40,040 nucleotides of DNA from assembly GCA_910584945.1 (NCBI GenBank), contig CAJUDY010000036.1, forward strand, positions 1 through 40,040. The letters run 5' to 3'. The translations under genes and the position numbers were made by a program. The notes under the pieces were generated by a model. The model saw only the letters and a program-made list of their open reading frames with translations, was not told the origin of the DNA and ran no database searches. Below are positions 25,981 to 34,884 of the stretch, piece after piece. The DNA is from an uncultured Lachnospiraceae bacterium (GTDB taxonomy: Bacteria; Bacillota; Clostridia; Lachnospirales; Lachnospiraceae). Position 1 is the first letter of the stretch; the number at the start of each line of letters is the position of its first letter.

Positions 25981-27624
25981 CTACTCTATATTGTCTCTTT
26001 CCTTGATCCATTCATCCATATTTTTTATCTTTTTATCAAGAAAATTCATCCTTGCCTCCATAAATTCCCGCAGACCGTCATAATTCCCATCGTGATGGCT
26101 GTCCGGCCACCGGGCTGCGTCTCTTTTGAAAGCCCCCGAATCCTGCACCTGATGAATACAGTCCTCCAGCACGCGCTGCATATGTTCCCCGGACAAAGGG
26201 CCGTCACGCAGTTCAAAATAACGCTCCGTCGCCATGGTCCTAATATCTCCCACATTCAAAGAAAGTATCCGGTCCATAAAGGGCCATTCCAGATAGCCTT
26301 TCGCATTTTCCGGTGCAAACACGGTATAGAGCATCTTGGCATCGTCGGTGTATACATTCCCCCAGGTCAAATCCACATCCCAGGGCACCAGATACATCCG
26401 GTAGCCTTCGTCCTCCCGCTTAAAAGCAAAGAACATATTCTTGTATATATTATCTTCCCCATACAACATCTGAAGATACAGCCACATATCCACGGCATTG
26501 TCCATATACAGAAGAGAAGCGAAGCCTTCCGAAAAGGCGGCGTCCGAAGCCCCCAAAAGCTTTACAAAATCCTGAAAGCACTGCCAGTCCTTACGACTTC
26601 CGTACCCTTCTTTTCCCTTGATCTCCATGCCAAGCACCGTCAGATAGTCCTTTGGCTCCACTTCGTCAAAAAGCTCCGGAAGCAGTTCCCGGCCCACGGT
26701 GCGTTTGTACAGATACTCCTGGTCCGTCACCCCAAGCTGGGAGGTGTCAATGGGCTCCAGGATGCCGTACAGCCCCCTGTACTCTCCGTTGACCACCAGC
26801 TCCGCATACTCCATATGCGTTCCATAATGCGCGTCATAGGGGGTACTGTCCGCTCCGAATTCGTTCCAAAGCTCAATATTGAACTTGTCCCTGACCTTCG
26901 TCCCGTCTGTGTAGATCGCATAAAAAATCCAGGAATCCGAATTCCTCATGCCGAGCACCGGCTTTGGGTTCTCATTGACCACTCCTGTGGAAGTGACCGT
27001 CACCAGATTGAGACGATATCCTTTTTTGGGAAATGCCCGGGTGGTCTGGCCTCTTTCGTGCGCTTCAAAAGCAGAGGTCAATGTCCAGTCCGGCCTGCCG
27101 CAGGACTCGTAAAAAACCACCTCCCCGGCAAACACCGTATCCTGATTAAGGTTCGCCCCGGTCTCGATCTTCACTACCGGAAGACCGGTGAACACCACAT
27201 ACACCACGGCGCAGGCCTGTTCGTCCTCCTGCCAGGCAAGGAACGGAACCTGCTGCCCTTCTGCCACCACCGATTGTTTGTTCAGGACGGTGTAGTCCAC
27301 AAGCGGCAGAATCGAGATCTTTTCTCCGGCATCGGAGAAGCTTCCCGCCTCCCAGCCGCCGCTGTCCATATCCACCGGCAGATACCAGGTATCGGTTTCC
27401 CGGTCGCAGGCCAGGGTTTCCTCCCGAAAGCAAAGCTGAAGCCCGCCGGTATCCATGGTCATCGGAAGTCTTCCCTTAAGCAGCTCGGCCTGACGCACTT
27501 CTCCTGCCAGAGCCCCCGCCGCCAGAGTCTTTGGATTCTCCCTTAGAAAAGCAGCGTATGCCCGGAACAAAAAAACGCCAAAAAGCATCAGCACACTGAA
27601 CAATAAGGTCAGTTTTTTACCCAT
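25981..27624 (-). CDS. CotH kinase family protein, membrane-anchored
   Basis: A 547-residue extracytoplasmic protein. The N-terminal anchor or signal is GKKLTLLFSVLMLFGVFLF. A beta-rich region of about 150 residues precedes the CotH atypical kinase domain: KKGYRLNL, FYAIYTDGTKVRDKFNIELW, YAELVVNGEYRGLYGILEPID, then LVPWDVDLTWGN, whose Asp residues correspond to the metal and catalytic site. CotH of Bacillus phosphorylates spore-coat proteins on Ser. Here the kinase faces outward, among glycan genes, so the target may be a surface polymer or protein. I use the ATG at 27624; a TTG at 27651 with AAAGGA is an alternative. It follows the phosphatase gene by a few bases. Confidence 0.9.
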   Translation of the reverse strand: MGKKLTLLFSVLMLFGVFLFRAYAAFLRENPKTLAAGALAGEVRQAELLKGRLPMTMDTGGLQLCFREETLACDRETDTWYLPVDMDSGGWEAGSFSDAGEKISILPLVDYTVLNKQSVVAEGQQVPFLAWQEDEQACAVVYVVFTGLPVVKIETGANLNQDTVFAGEVVFYESCGRPDWTLTSAFEAHERGQTTRAFPKKGYRLNLVTVTSTGVVNENPKPVLGMRNSDSWIFYAIYTDGTKVRDKFNIELWNEFGADSTPYDAHYGTHMEYAELVVNGEYRGLYGILEPIDTSQLGVTDQEYLYKRTVGRELLPELFDEVEPKDYLTVLGMEIKGKEGYGSRKDWQCFQDFVKLLGASDAAFSEGFASLLYMDNAVDMWLYLQMLYGEDNIYKNMFFAFKREDEGYRMYLVPWDVDLTWGNVYTDDAKMLYTVFAPENAKGYLEWPFMDRILSLNVGDIRTMATERYFELRDGPLSGEHMQRVLEDCIHQVQDSGAFKRDAARWPDSHHDGNYDGLREFMEARMNFLDKKIKNMDEWIKERDNIE

Positions 27625-27653
27625 TATAGCAGTTTCCTTTTCGCTTCGCAACT

Positions 27654-28946
27654 TTATGTCCTTTTTTTCCGTATCTCAAACTCATCGGTCACCTCCCAGG
27701 TCTCGGCGTTGTAGGTGACAACCTTCAGGGATTTGGGCGTAATCTCCACATCCGTCACCTCCGGCGCATGCCGCTTGGATGAGACCGCCGCCTCATTCTG
27801 AGAGACCGGACGCCGGTAAAGACTTCCGCTTGAGGAGCTTAAGGTCAGGTACATCGTCCCTTCCGGATCGACCGCCGGGCTTTCATATTCCTCGTAACTG
27901 CCGTCCTTCTTGATAAAGTAGGTCCTCACATAGGCGTGATCGTGACCGCACATGACCAGATCGATGTCGTACTGATCCGTAAAGGAGAGGAAGTAGGGAC
28001 GGATCGCCTCCGCATTCTCCAGATAGTCCTCATATCCATTGTAAGGTGAGTAGTGGGAGAACACGATCCTCCATCTGGCATCCGGATTGGCCTCCACCGC
28101 CGAGGCGATGAACGCCCCGTGTTCGTTCCATTTTTCTTTGTTCATCGTATTCAGCACGATGAACAGCGCCTTCCCTCTGGTAAACCAGTAGTCCCCGTCC
28201 CCCCCGTCGTCGCAGTTGCCGAGGGAAGACTGATTGGGAAGCATAAAATGCTCGGAGTACTGGGGACCGCCCACATCATGATTGCCCTTCACCGGAGCCA
28301 GCGGCATACTGTAGAGAACTCCCTGATTCAGGTACGCCTCGTACTCTCCGCCGCTGTCAAAATGATTGACCTGATCCCCCAGAGAGATCAAAAAACTGGA
28401 GTCCGGAAAGTGATATTTTATTTTATTGAGGACCAGATGCCAGTTCTTCTTCTGCCAGTCCAGATCCTCCGCCGGTTTTCCAAGCTGTGTGTCGCCCACT
28501 GCGGTAAAGCGGACCGTATCCGAGAACTTTGTCGTCTTATAGGAATAGGCCGGGGACATGGCCTCCCCGTTCCCCACCTGGTAGAGATATTTCGTATTGG
28601 ACTTCAGCCCTTCCACCACCACTTTGTTGACATAATACCCTGGATCTGCCTGAGACGGCTCCACCGACGCCAGATAAACTTCCGGATTTTCAAAATCTTC
28701 ATCCTTCGCTGTGGTCCATAAGACCTGTCCGGCTTCTTCCGACGGAGAATACCAGACCAGGTGAACCTGATCTTCCGTGGCCCCCACGTTCACGGACAAA
28801 TAACGAATCGAAGTACTTGTAAGCATTGGTACGGAATAATCCGGCGCCGTTCCCCAGTTCTCCGGCGTTTTCTCCTTCTTTCCGCAGCCTCCCAGCAGAA
28901 GCAGAGACAGACAGACTCCCAGTATCACCAGATATTTTTTCCTCAT
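27654..28946 (-). CDS. Purple-acid-phosphatase-like lipoprotein (metallophosphoesterase)
   Basis: A surface lipoprotein of 430 residues with signal MRKKYLVILGVCLSLLLLGGC (lipobox LGGC). An N-terminal fibronectin-like domain (about 50-140, ending NTKYLYQVG) precedes the metallophosphatase core. The five metal-site blocks are GDTQLG, GDQVNHFD, KGNHDVGG, FSHYSPYNG and GHDHAYVR, all intact. It is expected to hydrolyse phosphomonoesters outside the membrane. Its position directly before CotH, VTC and DUF4956 suggests it opposes or trims phosphate groups added by that module. The ATG at 28946 is used, with GAGGAAT upstream and a TTG one codon earlier. Confidence 0.92.
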   Translation of the reverse strand: MRKKYLVILGVCLSLLLLGGCGKKEKTPENWGTAPDYSVPMLTSTSIRYLSVNVGATEDQVHLVWYSPSEEAGQVLWTTAKDEDFENPEVYLASVEPSQADPGYYVNKVVVEGLKSNTKYLYQVGNGEAMSPAYSYKTTKFSDTVRFTAVGDTQLGKPAEDLDWQKKNWHLVLNKIKYHFPDSSFLISLGDQVNHFDSGGEYEAYLNQGVLYSMPLAPVKGNHDVGGPQYSEHFMLPNQSSLGNCDDGGDGDYWFTRGKALFIVLNTMNKEKWNEHGAFIASAVEANPDARWRIVFSHYSPYNGYEDYLENAEAIRPYFLSFTDQYDIDLVMCGHDHAYVRTYFIKKDGSYEEYESPAVDPEGTMYLTLSSSSGSLYRRPVSQNEAAVSSKRHAPEVTDVEITPKSLKVVTYNAETWEVTDEFEIRKKRT

Positions 28947-28952
28947 CAAATC

Positions 28953-29342
28953 CTAATTCCTCTTCTCTATAAATAGTTTCCGGCTGATGAAATTATATAC
29001 CATCACCACGGCCGTAGCGCCAATCTTGGAGATCATGTAATGAATTCCCAGCCACTCCACGGAAAGCCACATGCAGACCTCGTTGATTCCAAGCCCGATC
29101 ACGCTCAGGAACACAAAGACGACAAACTCCTTCAGTCGGTTTTTCTTTTTGTCCGTCTCAAAGACAAAGGTGACGCTTAAAATATAGTTCACCACCACTG
29201 ACACGGTAAACGAGATCCCACTGGACAGAAGATAATCCACACCGAACCGTTCGGTCAGTAGGACCATGATTCCATAATCAATAAAAAAACACAAAAAACC
29301 AACAAAACCAAATTTGATGATCTGTTCCATCAATTTTTTCAT
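28953..29342 (-). CDS. GtrA family membrane protein
   Basis: A small protein (129 residues) with four helices: about 9-28 (KFGFVGFLCFFIDYGIMVLL), 39-58, 74-93 and 102-120, ending in a basic FISRKLFIEKRN. GtrA proteins flip or assist transfer of polyprenyl-phosphate sugars used to add side branches to exported glycans (O-antigen, arabinogalactan, streptococcal group carbohydrate). The ribosome site GGAGTGAG lies in the last codons of the SGNH gene, so they are coupled. No obvious GT-C partner lies in the window. Confidence 0.93.
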   Translation of the reverse strand: MKKLMEQIIKFGFVGFLCFFIDYGIMVLLTERFGVDYLLSSGISFTVSVVVNYILSVTFVFETDKKKNRLKEFVVFVFLSVIGLGINEVCMWLSVEWLGIHYMISKIGATAVVMVYNFISRKLFIEKRN

Positions 29343-29345
29343 AAG

Positions 29346-30566
29346 CTACTCACTCCAACCTGCTTTCGTCCCGCAGATCACACTGTACAGGCAGTCTGCG
29401 ATCTGCTCATATCCGGCCCGGCCCGGATGTATGGCGTTGTCCGGCACTTCCATGGTTTCCTCCGAGTGGGGATTCACCGGCACGGTATTTGTATTAAAGT
29501 TGTTGGCACTGTCATGGCACAGCCCCGCCGGGACAAAGTACAGGAATTCCTCATCTTTTAAGATCTCCTCCACGTAAGTCATCAGATGGAATACCTTCCG
29601 ATCTTCCTCGTACTTATAACGGTCCCCGTAGAGGGCGTAGCCGTCCTTACTGCTCCAGGAGCCGATCCCATCCTGGCCTGCCGGATACAGGGTATGTACC
29701 AGGTAGATGGGAAGTTTTGGATCGTCTTCGTGTATCCTTCTCACGATGCGGGCAATACTGTCTCCGTTCTGCGACGGGTCCGTATCGATACCGTTGGTCC
29801 CCAGGAAGATCTCCACCGCATCAGGATCAAATCCGGTAGTCTCTTTATAGTACTCCCAGTCAAAGCTTCTGGTCTCCTCGTCATAGAAAGGATGCACCTC
29901 TTCCTCCGGTTCCTCCTCGGAATAACCGGTCCTGGTCAGATAATCTTTTGCGGAAAAGCCCCGTCTGGCCTCGGTCAGCGAGCCGCCCACGCCTCTGGTA
30001 CCCATATAGATAATCTGACCATCGGTCAGTTCATTCAGGCGCTCGTAGGTGGCCGTGTCGCAGGACAGGCTGTCCCCTAAGGTCAGAAGAGAAAACCCTT
30101 CTTTGAGCGACGGTACGATCTTCAACTCCGTGGACGCCTTCACCACCTGAGCGCCGTTGCCGTCGAACACGGTAAAGATCAACGGATAGCTGCCGATCAG
30201 CTCGTCGGTCCCGGTGATGGAGAACTTCCGCTGCATATTCTTTCCCACCGCACAGGTCCATTTCACATCATAACTGCTAATCCGCTCTCCGATGGAGGAA
30301 AGCTGACTGTTGTACAGTTCCAGCGTCACGCCGGACGCCACATAGATCTCCTGTGGCAGATACAGCTGAATACCGGAGAACAGCCCCTCATCGTTCTGCA
30401 CCACGCCCTTTGCCTCCAGCTTTTCTTCCAGCACCTTTACTTCATACTCTCTGGCGGTCTCATGAACCACCAGCACGGCTCCCAAAAAAAAGCAGCAGAT
30501 GGTCAACGCCAGGATGGTGCTCCGGTAGGCGTTGCGTATCACTTTTTCCCGCTCTATTCTTTTCAT
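29346..30566 (-). CDS. Membrane-anchored SGNH hydrolase-type esterase
   Basis: A 406-residue protein with an N-terminal anchor (about 15-34, STILALTICCFFLGAVLVV). A beta-sandwich-like region (about 65-155) precedes an SGNH/GDSL fold: block I TLGDSLS with the nucleophile Ser, block III GTNGID, and block V DNAIHPGRAGY with the catalytic His. The Asp/His spacing is normal. Members of this fold add or remove acetyl groups on surface glycans. The external position and the glycan operon argue for O-acetyl editing of the polymer, but the substrate is inferred only. It follows the 639-residue GT2 by 55 bases and precedes GtrA. Confidence 0.85.
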   Translation of the reverse strand: MKRIEREKVIRNAYRSTILALTICCFFLGAVLVVHETAREYEVKVLEEKLEAKGVVQNDEGLFSGIQLYLPQEIYVASGVTLELYNSQLSSIGERISSYDVKWTCAVGKNMQRKFSITGTDELIGSYPLIFTVFDGNGAQVVKASTELKIVPSLKEGFSLLTLGDSLSCDTATYERLNELTDGQIIYMGTRGVGGSLTEARRGFSAKDYLTRTGYSEEEPEEEVHPFYDEETRSFDWEYYKETTGFDPDAVEIFLGTNGIDTDPSQNGDSIARIVRRIHEDDPKLPIYLVHTLYPAGQDGIGSWSSKDGYALYGDRYKYEEDRKVFHLMTYVEEILKDEEFLYFVPAGLCHDSANNFNTNTVPVNPHSEETMEVPDNAIHPGRAGYEQIADCLYSVICGTKAGWSE

Positions 30567-30621
30567 GGCACTCCTCTATCCTAAAAATGTAACCGTTCAG
30601 CCCTCTCATCTGAATTGTTAC

Positions 30622-32514
30622 CTAAAAACGCAGTGTAAAATCAGAATAATCCAACGAAAAATTCGGATTGTAATAGGGGTCTCCCGCATCCAGCTCCGCT
30701 TTCCACTTTTCCCGGAAATGCGCGCATTCCTTCTCATAGCGGCGAAGCTTCTCGCCCTCTTCCATTCCTCTGGTCTTGGATTCGTAGTGGTATAACTCCG
30801 CGAAGGGCGTAAAGATATTAAGATACCCCTCTTTCCGGATCTTCAGGCAGAAGTCCACGTCGTTTAAAGAGATCGTAAAGGTCTCGTCCAGGCCCCCCAC
30901 TTCTTCGTAAATACTGCGCTTCACCAGAAGGCAGGCCGCTGTCACGGCTGTCACATCCTGGGCATAGCACAGACGCCCCATATAGCCCAGATGTTCTTTG
31001 GGCATCTTGTAGTGGGTGTGGCCCGCGGAGCGGTGAGCCCCCAGACCGATCACCACCCCCGCGTGCTGGATCGTGTTGTCGGCGTAGTAGAGCTTCGCTC
31101 CCACCGCCCCCACGTCTTTCCTCTGGGCGTACATGAGCATCTGTTCGATCCAGTCCGGCGTGATCACTTCCGTGTCGTTGTTGAGGAAGAGCAGGTAATC
31201 TCCCTTTGCGAAAGACACTCCGTAATTGTTGATCTTCGAGTAATTGAATTCTCCTTCATAGGTCACCACCTGAACCTGCGGCAGCTTTTTCAGTTCCTCA
31301 TAGTAGTCCCGGATGGACGGCTCCACACTGTTGTTCTCCACCACGATGACTTCAAAGTTCTTCCAGGCGGACCGTTCCAGAATGGACCCGACGCATCGCC
31401 TGAGATCCGTCACATGATCCTTATTGGGAATCACGATGCTGATCAGCGGATTCCCTTCTATTTGGTATCGAATCTGGAAGATCGTCGGGAACGCGCGGGT
31501 GCTCTCCACCTCCACTTCCATACCGTAATAATCTCTCATATGGTCGTGTACCGCCCGCTTTGCCGCGTCGATGGCGTAGGTCTTGGCATTGATATCCGCC
31601 GCCACCGAGGCCGGATGGGACCGCCAGTAATAGAGAATCTTCGGAATATGCCGGACATTCCGGGCCTCCTCGGTCAGGCGCAGAATCATGTCGTGGTCCT
31701 GACTTCCGTCATATTCCGGCCGGAACAGCCCGGTGCGCTCCAGAAGCTTCTCGTCAAAGATCGAAAAGTGACAGATATAGTTGTTGGCCCGCAGATTGTC
31801 CGGAGAATAATCCGGCTTAAAATGCAGCACGATCAGATCATCAAGGTTCGGGGAGGTAAAAGTGGCCTCGTCTGTGTACACATAGTCCGCGTCCTTCTCA
31901 CAGATGACCTTCATGCACTCGTAGAGAAGGCTGGGATGCATCACATCGTCGTGGTCGAACAGTCCGATAAAATCTCCGGTGGCCATGGAGAAGCAGACGT
32001 TCGTGTTGCCGGAGATCCCCAGGTTCTTCTTGATCTTCTGATAGACGATCCGGTGATCCTCCTGCTGATACGTTCTGCACACTTCCCCCACTTCCGGATG
32101 CTTTTCATCGCTTCCGTCCGCCAGACAAAGCTCCCAGTTTTGATAGGTCTGATTCTTCACGGAGTCCAACATCTCCCGAAGAAATTTTTCCGGAGTATTG
32201 TAGAGGGGCACCAGAATACTGATCTTAATATCCCGGGGGAAGACGGTCTCTTCTTCTTTTCTGCGCCGCGCCTCATCGGGAAAGCTTTTGGTTCCAAAGT
32301 CCGCCCGTTTGCCGGCCTCTCCCCTCTTTTGCTTCCAGCGCCGGTACATCCCTTTCAGGCCGCCGTAATGGATATAGGCATTTTTAATGCGCAGGAAAAA
32401 GTGCACCACCACCCGAAGGGGCTTGCTGGCTTTCCAGTACCAGGTGTCGCGCACGCTGTCGAATCGTTTGTCTCTGTGGGGAGGCAGCTCCCCTTGATTT
32501 TGTGTCTTACTCAT
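30622..32514 (-). CDS. Two-domain GT2 glycosyltransferase
   Basis: This transferase of 630 residues has two complete GT-A halves. Half one: ISILVPLYNTPEKFLREMLD, LGISGNTNVCFSM, metal site LFDHDDVM, and PKILYYWRSHPAS. Half two: ISIVIPNKDHVTDLRRCV, VVENNS, YSKINNYGVSFAKGDY, metal site LFLNNDTEV, GAVGAKLYYADNTIQHAG and SLNDVDFCLKIRKEG. Bifunctional proteins of this layout alternate two linkages in rhamnan or similar chain extension. The basic segment near residues 60-80 may bind the membrane. The ATG at 32514 has AAGGATTACACT before it; the frame extends to 32541 through leader DNA. Upstream lie the shared leader motif and family B copy 2. Confidence 0.93.
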   Translation of the reverse strand: MSKTQNQGELPPHRDKRFDSVRDTWYWKASKPLRVVVHFFLRIKNAYIHYGGLKGMYRRWKQKRGEAGKRADFGTKSFPDEARRRKEEETVFPRDIKISILVPLYNTPEKFLREMLDSVKNQTYQNWELCLADGSDEKHPEVGEVCRTYQQEDHRIVYQKIKKNLGISGNTNVCFSMATGDFIGLFDHDDVMHPSLLYECMKVICEKDADYVYTDEATFTSPNLDDLIVLHFKPDYSPDNLRANNYICHFSIFDEKLLERTGLFRPEYDGSQDHDMILRLTEEARNVRHIPKILYYWRSHPASVAADINAKTYAIDAAKRAVHDHMRDYYGMEVEVESTRAFPTIFQIRYQIEGNPLISIVIPNKDHVTDLRRCVGSILERSAWKNFEVIVVENNSVEPSIRDYYEELKKLPQVQVVTYEGEFNYSKINNYGVSFAKGDYLLFLNNDTEVITPDWIEQMLMYAQRKDVGAVGAKLYYADNTIQHAGVVIGLGAHRSAGHTHYKMPKEHLGYMGRLCYAQDVTAVTAACLLVKRSIYEEVGGLDETFTISLNDVDFCLKIRKEGYLNIFTPFAELYHYESKTRGMEEGEKLRRYEKECAHFREKWKAELDAGDPYYNPNFSLDYSDFTLRF

Positions 32515-32521
32515 AGTGTAA

Positions 32522-32545
32522 TCCTTATTAAAGTTCCGCAACTCC
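32522..32545 (-). repeat. Shared pre-RBS leader motif, copy 2
   Basis: On the minus strand GGAGTTGCGGAACT-T-TAATA-AGGA overlaps the ribosome site of the two-domain GT2 gene. It matches the dnaK leader (15357-15379) at all but about two positions and lies between that start codon and family B copy 2. It may be part of a larger mobile leader element. Confidence 0.5.
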
Positions 32546-32578
32546 CCTCCCGGGGCCTGTTTGGTTCGTTGCTGTATC

Positions 32579-32730
32579 GTAACTATTCAGCACAGGTCGA
32601 AGCGCTTGCTGCTGAGACCGTAAGAATGTGATTCAGGAGTGCAAAAGTCTACACTCCGCTTCGGTCCGTTCTAAACAAGCGCCACTGGCGCTTAAAACCC
32701 CATCGCCGAAGGCGATCTTAAATGGATTTT
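32579..32730 (-). repeat. Family B hairpin repeat, copy 2
   Basis: This is the inverted partner of 1114-1265 (152 bp, about ten substitutions, no gaps). Read on the minus strand it begins 3 bases after the methyltransferase-kinase stop (32734) and ends about 65 bases before the GT2 start, so it is transcribed inside the polysaccharide operon. All four hairpins of copy 1 are intact. The substitutions fall in loops and linkers and spare the stem arms. Confidence 0.75.
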
Positions 32731-32733
32731 ACC

Positions 32734-34788
32734 TTACCGCAGCATTTTCTTCAGCTTCAAAAGCCACCGGACCGGACGGCTCTCGTAGAAGCGCTCCGCT
32801 TTCCTGACCCGGTTCAGGAGGTTCATGCAGGCGTAGGCCGTGTCCGGATACAGCTCCTCTACGGTCATCTGCACATAGATCCGCCGGGTACCGGGCACAA
32901 TTTCCGGAATCAGAATCTGAGGGTCCGTAGTCGTATAGAGGATTCCCCGCTCTTCCAGTTCCCGCCCGTTGTGGGTCCAGTTCAGGGGATAAGTTCCGGA
33001 GAGCTCACCCAGCAGCCGCTTCACGCTCACCAGACAGGTATGCTCCGCCGGGTCCAGCCGAAGAGCCTTCGTCCCTTCCGGAAGCAGAAGCTCCAGATGA
33101 AGAAGTCCCCGCTTGTCCGGCTCAGTCGTCACCCACCGACTCTCCGCCTCGGAAAAACCGCTTCCCATGTCCGTATAAACCTGCATCCGGTTCTTATTCG
33201 CCCTCTCCACCATCTGAGAGAGGGGGATCGTCCGGCCCGCGGTCGCCAGATACTGAGCGCCTATGGGGATCGTGCCCTGAAGAAGCCAGATCTGAAAACA
33301 GTGTTCCATCTCAGAGAACAGCACTTCCTCTTCCTCCGTAATGCCCATCTGAGACAAAAGTCCCAGGTGCTTTAAGTCCTCCCGGCTGGCAAGATAAAGG
33401 GACAGCGCCCGCCATAAAAGATATTCCACCGGCGCCTGCACCGGGAAGGTCCACTCGTAATCGATGATCTGAAGGCCCTCTTTTGTCTCCATCAGGTTTC
33501 CGAAGATCCAGTCCAGATTGTTGACCGGCGCTCCTTCGTAAGCCCGCGTAAACGCAGGATCTCCGAACATCTCCCGGAACGCGTCTCCCTTTTCAAAAGC
33601 GGTAAGCTCCGGCTTTAAGGTCTCAAAGAGCAGCGCCCGGAATTTAAGAAGTTCCCCGGTCAGCCCCGCGTAGTCCTTCTGTCTTCGCAGTTCATCCAGA
33701 TGCTCCTCCAGAGTCCGGCCCTTTAAGAACTCAAAGCAGGCAATGCCGCCTCGAAGTTCACACCGATTAGCAATAATATGATTCTTTTTATATAATCTGT
33801 CAAGTACTTCTTCCCAATCTTTCATGTCGCGGACGTGTTTTTTCGCCGCCTCGGACGCCGGAACCTTCCGCACTTCCATACCTTCTGTTGTTTTTACAAT
33901 ATCTGTACGAATGCAGAAAGCCTCCGCCCGGTCGTTGGAATACTTGGAAAAAAGAATCTCTTCTTCCATCTTTGGTCCCACGACGCACAGATAGGCGTTG
34001 GAGAATTCCGGAAACCTTCCGTCGGCGATCAGCCGGTCGTAGACTTTCTCCTCGTCGAAGAGCACCAGACGCTCTCCCTCGAAGTTCCGAAGATTCTGAT
34101 TGAGTTCTCCGGCCTTCGGAAGCCAGGCGTCCGAATAGATCGCCGAAGGGAACCATCGTTCCGGATAGGGATAGTAGAATTGTACCTGCTCGCAGCCGCC
34201 CGCTCTGAGAATCCGCTCCAGCTCTTTTTTCGAATAAAAGGGACCGTTTCCGGTCAGGCCGTCAAAATAGTTTCCCGTGTGGGGATCCATGGCTCCCGCC
34301 CAGTACTTTAGTCCGAATCGATTGTCCGCCGTCAGCACCAGATGGCCTTCCGGCTTTAAGTACTTTCGGATCGCCTGTAAGGCCTGCACCTCCGGCTGCT
34401 CCCCTGAAAAATACAAAACCGCCTGAGATAAAAGCCCCGGCGCCACAATCCAGTCATAGACAGACTCCTCCTGGGCCTTCAAAGCCTCCCAGGGATTGCC
34501 CGAAAGGATGGTCAGATTCCCGGCCTTTTCATACCGCTTCTGAAGTATCCGGCGTCTTTTTTCCCGCTCTTCCAGGCAGACCACCCTCTTTGCTTTCCCA
34601 AGCAATCCCCCGGTCAGCTGTCCGGTGTCGGCGCCGAATTCCAGCACGGTTTCCGTATCTTTGACGGGCAGCCACTCCGTCAGATTGCCCCGCAGATGGG
34701 ACAGATGATACAGCACCTCAAAAGAGTTCTGTGTCCCCCGCCGACAGTCATATTCCGCTTCCAGAAGTTCCAGAATTTTTTCTTCCAT
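32734..34788 (-). CDS. SAM methyltransferase-kinase fusion, WbdD-like chain-terminator candidate
   Basis: A 684-residue cytoplasmic protein. Residues about 40-210 form a class I methyltransferase (SAM loop VLEFGADTGQLT, 48-59; LKPEGHLVLTADN, 145-156). Residues about 285-540 look like an atypical kinase: a possible ATP-binding Lys in MEVRKVPAS (308), catalytic-loop spacing Asp426-x4-Asn431 in NNLDWIFGN, and the metal Asp443 in IIDYEW. The last 140 residues are beta-rich. The same order of activities occurs in WbdD, which caps O9a polymannan with phosphate and methyl groups and sets its length. The next upstream gene is an ABC ATPase with a Wzt-type sugar-binding end, the natural reader of such a cap. 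The functional assignment is inference from architecture. Confidence 0.75.
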   Translation of the reverse strand: MEEKILELLEAEYDCRRGTQNSFEVLYHLSHLRGNLTEWLPVKDTETVLEFGADTGQLTGGLLGKAKRVVCLEEREKRRRILQKRYEKAGNLTILSGNPWEALKAQEESVYDWIVAPGLLSQAVLYFSGEQPEVQALQAIRKYLKPEGHLVLTADNRFGLKYWAGAMDPHTGNYFDGLTGNGPFYSKKELERILRAGGCEQVQFYYPYPERWFPSAIYSDAWLPKAGELNQNLRNFEGERLVLFDEEKVYDRLIADGRFPEFSNAYLCVVGPKMEEEILFSKYSNDRAEAFCIRTDIVKTTEGMEVRKVPASEAAKKHVRDMKDWEEVLDRLYKKNHIIANRCELRGGIACFEFLKGRTLEEHLDELRRQKDYAGLTGELLKFRALLFETLKPELTAFEKGDAFREMFGDPAFTRAYEGAPVNNLDWIFGNLMETKEGLQIIDYEWTFPVQAPVEYLLWRALSLYLASREDLKHLGLLSQMGITEEEEVLFSEMEHCFQIWLLQGTIPIGAQYLATAGRTIPLSQMVERANKNRMQVYTDMGSGFSEAESRWVTTEPDKRGLLHLELLLPEGTKALRLDPAEHTCLVSVKRLLGELSGTYPLNWTHNGRELEERGILYTTTDPQILIPEIVPGTRRIYVQMTVEELYPDTAYACMNLLNRVRKAERFYESRPVRWLLKLKKMLR

Positions 34789-34833
34789 CCGGTCATATAC
34801 CCCTTTTTAACAATGTCTTGGAGATGATACCAC

Positions 34834-34865
34834 GGATTGCTCCGCGCTTTGCGCCCCCGCAATCC
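34834..34865. other. GC-rich hairpin between exporter ATPase and methyltransferase-kinase
   Basis: GGATTGC at 34834-34840 pairs with GCAATCC at 34859-34865, and the inner GCGC/GCGC arms flank an interior CTTT-type loop. It fills most of the 96-base gap. It lacks a T-run, so it may be a processing or stability hairpin rather than a terminator. Confidence 0.45.
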
Positions 34866-34884
34866 TAAAACACCTCAAATCCGT

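Noticed and set aside
25915..27546. 543-codon plus-strand frame.
   Set aside because: It is antisense to the CotH gene, which has clear family motifs; low-complexity shadow translation.
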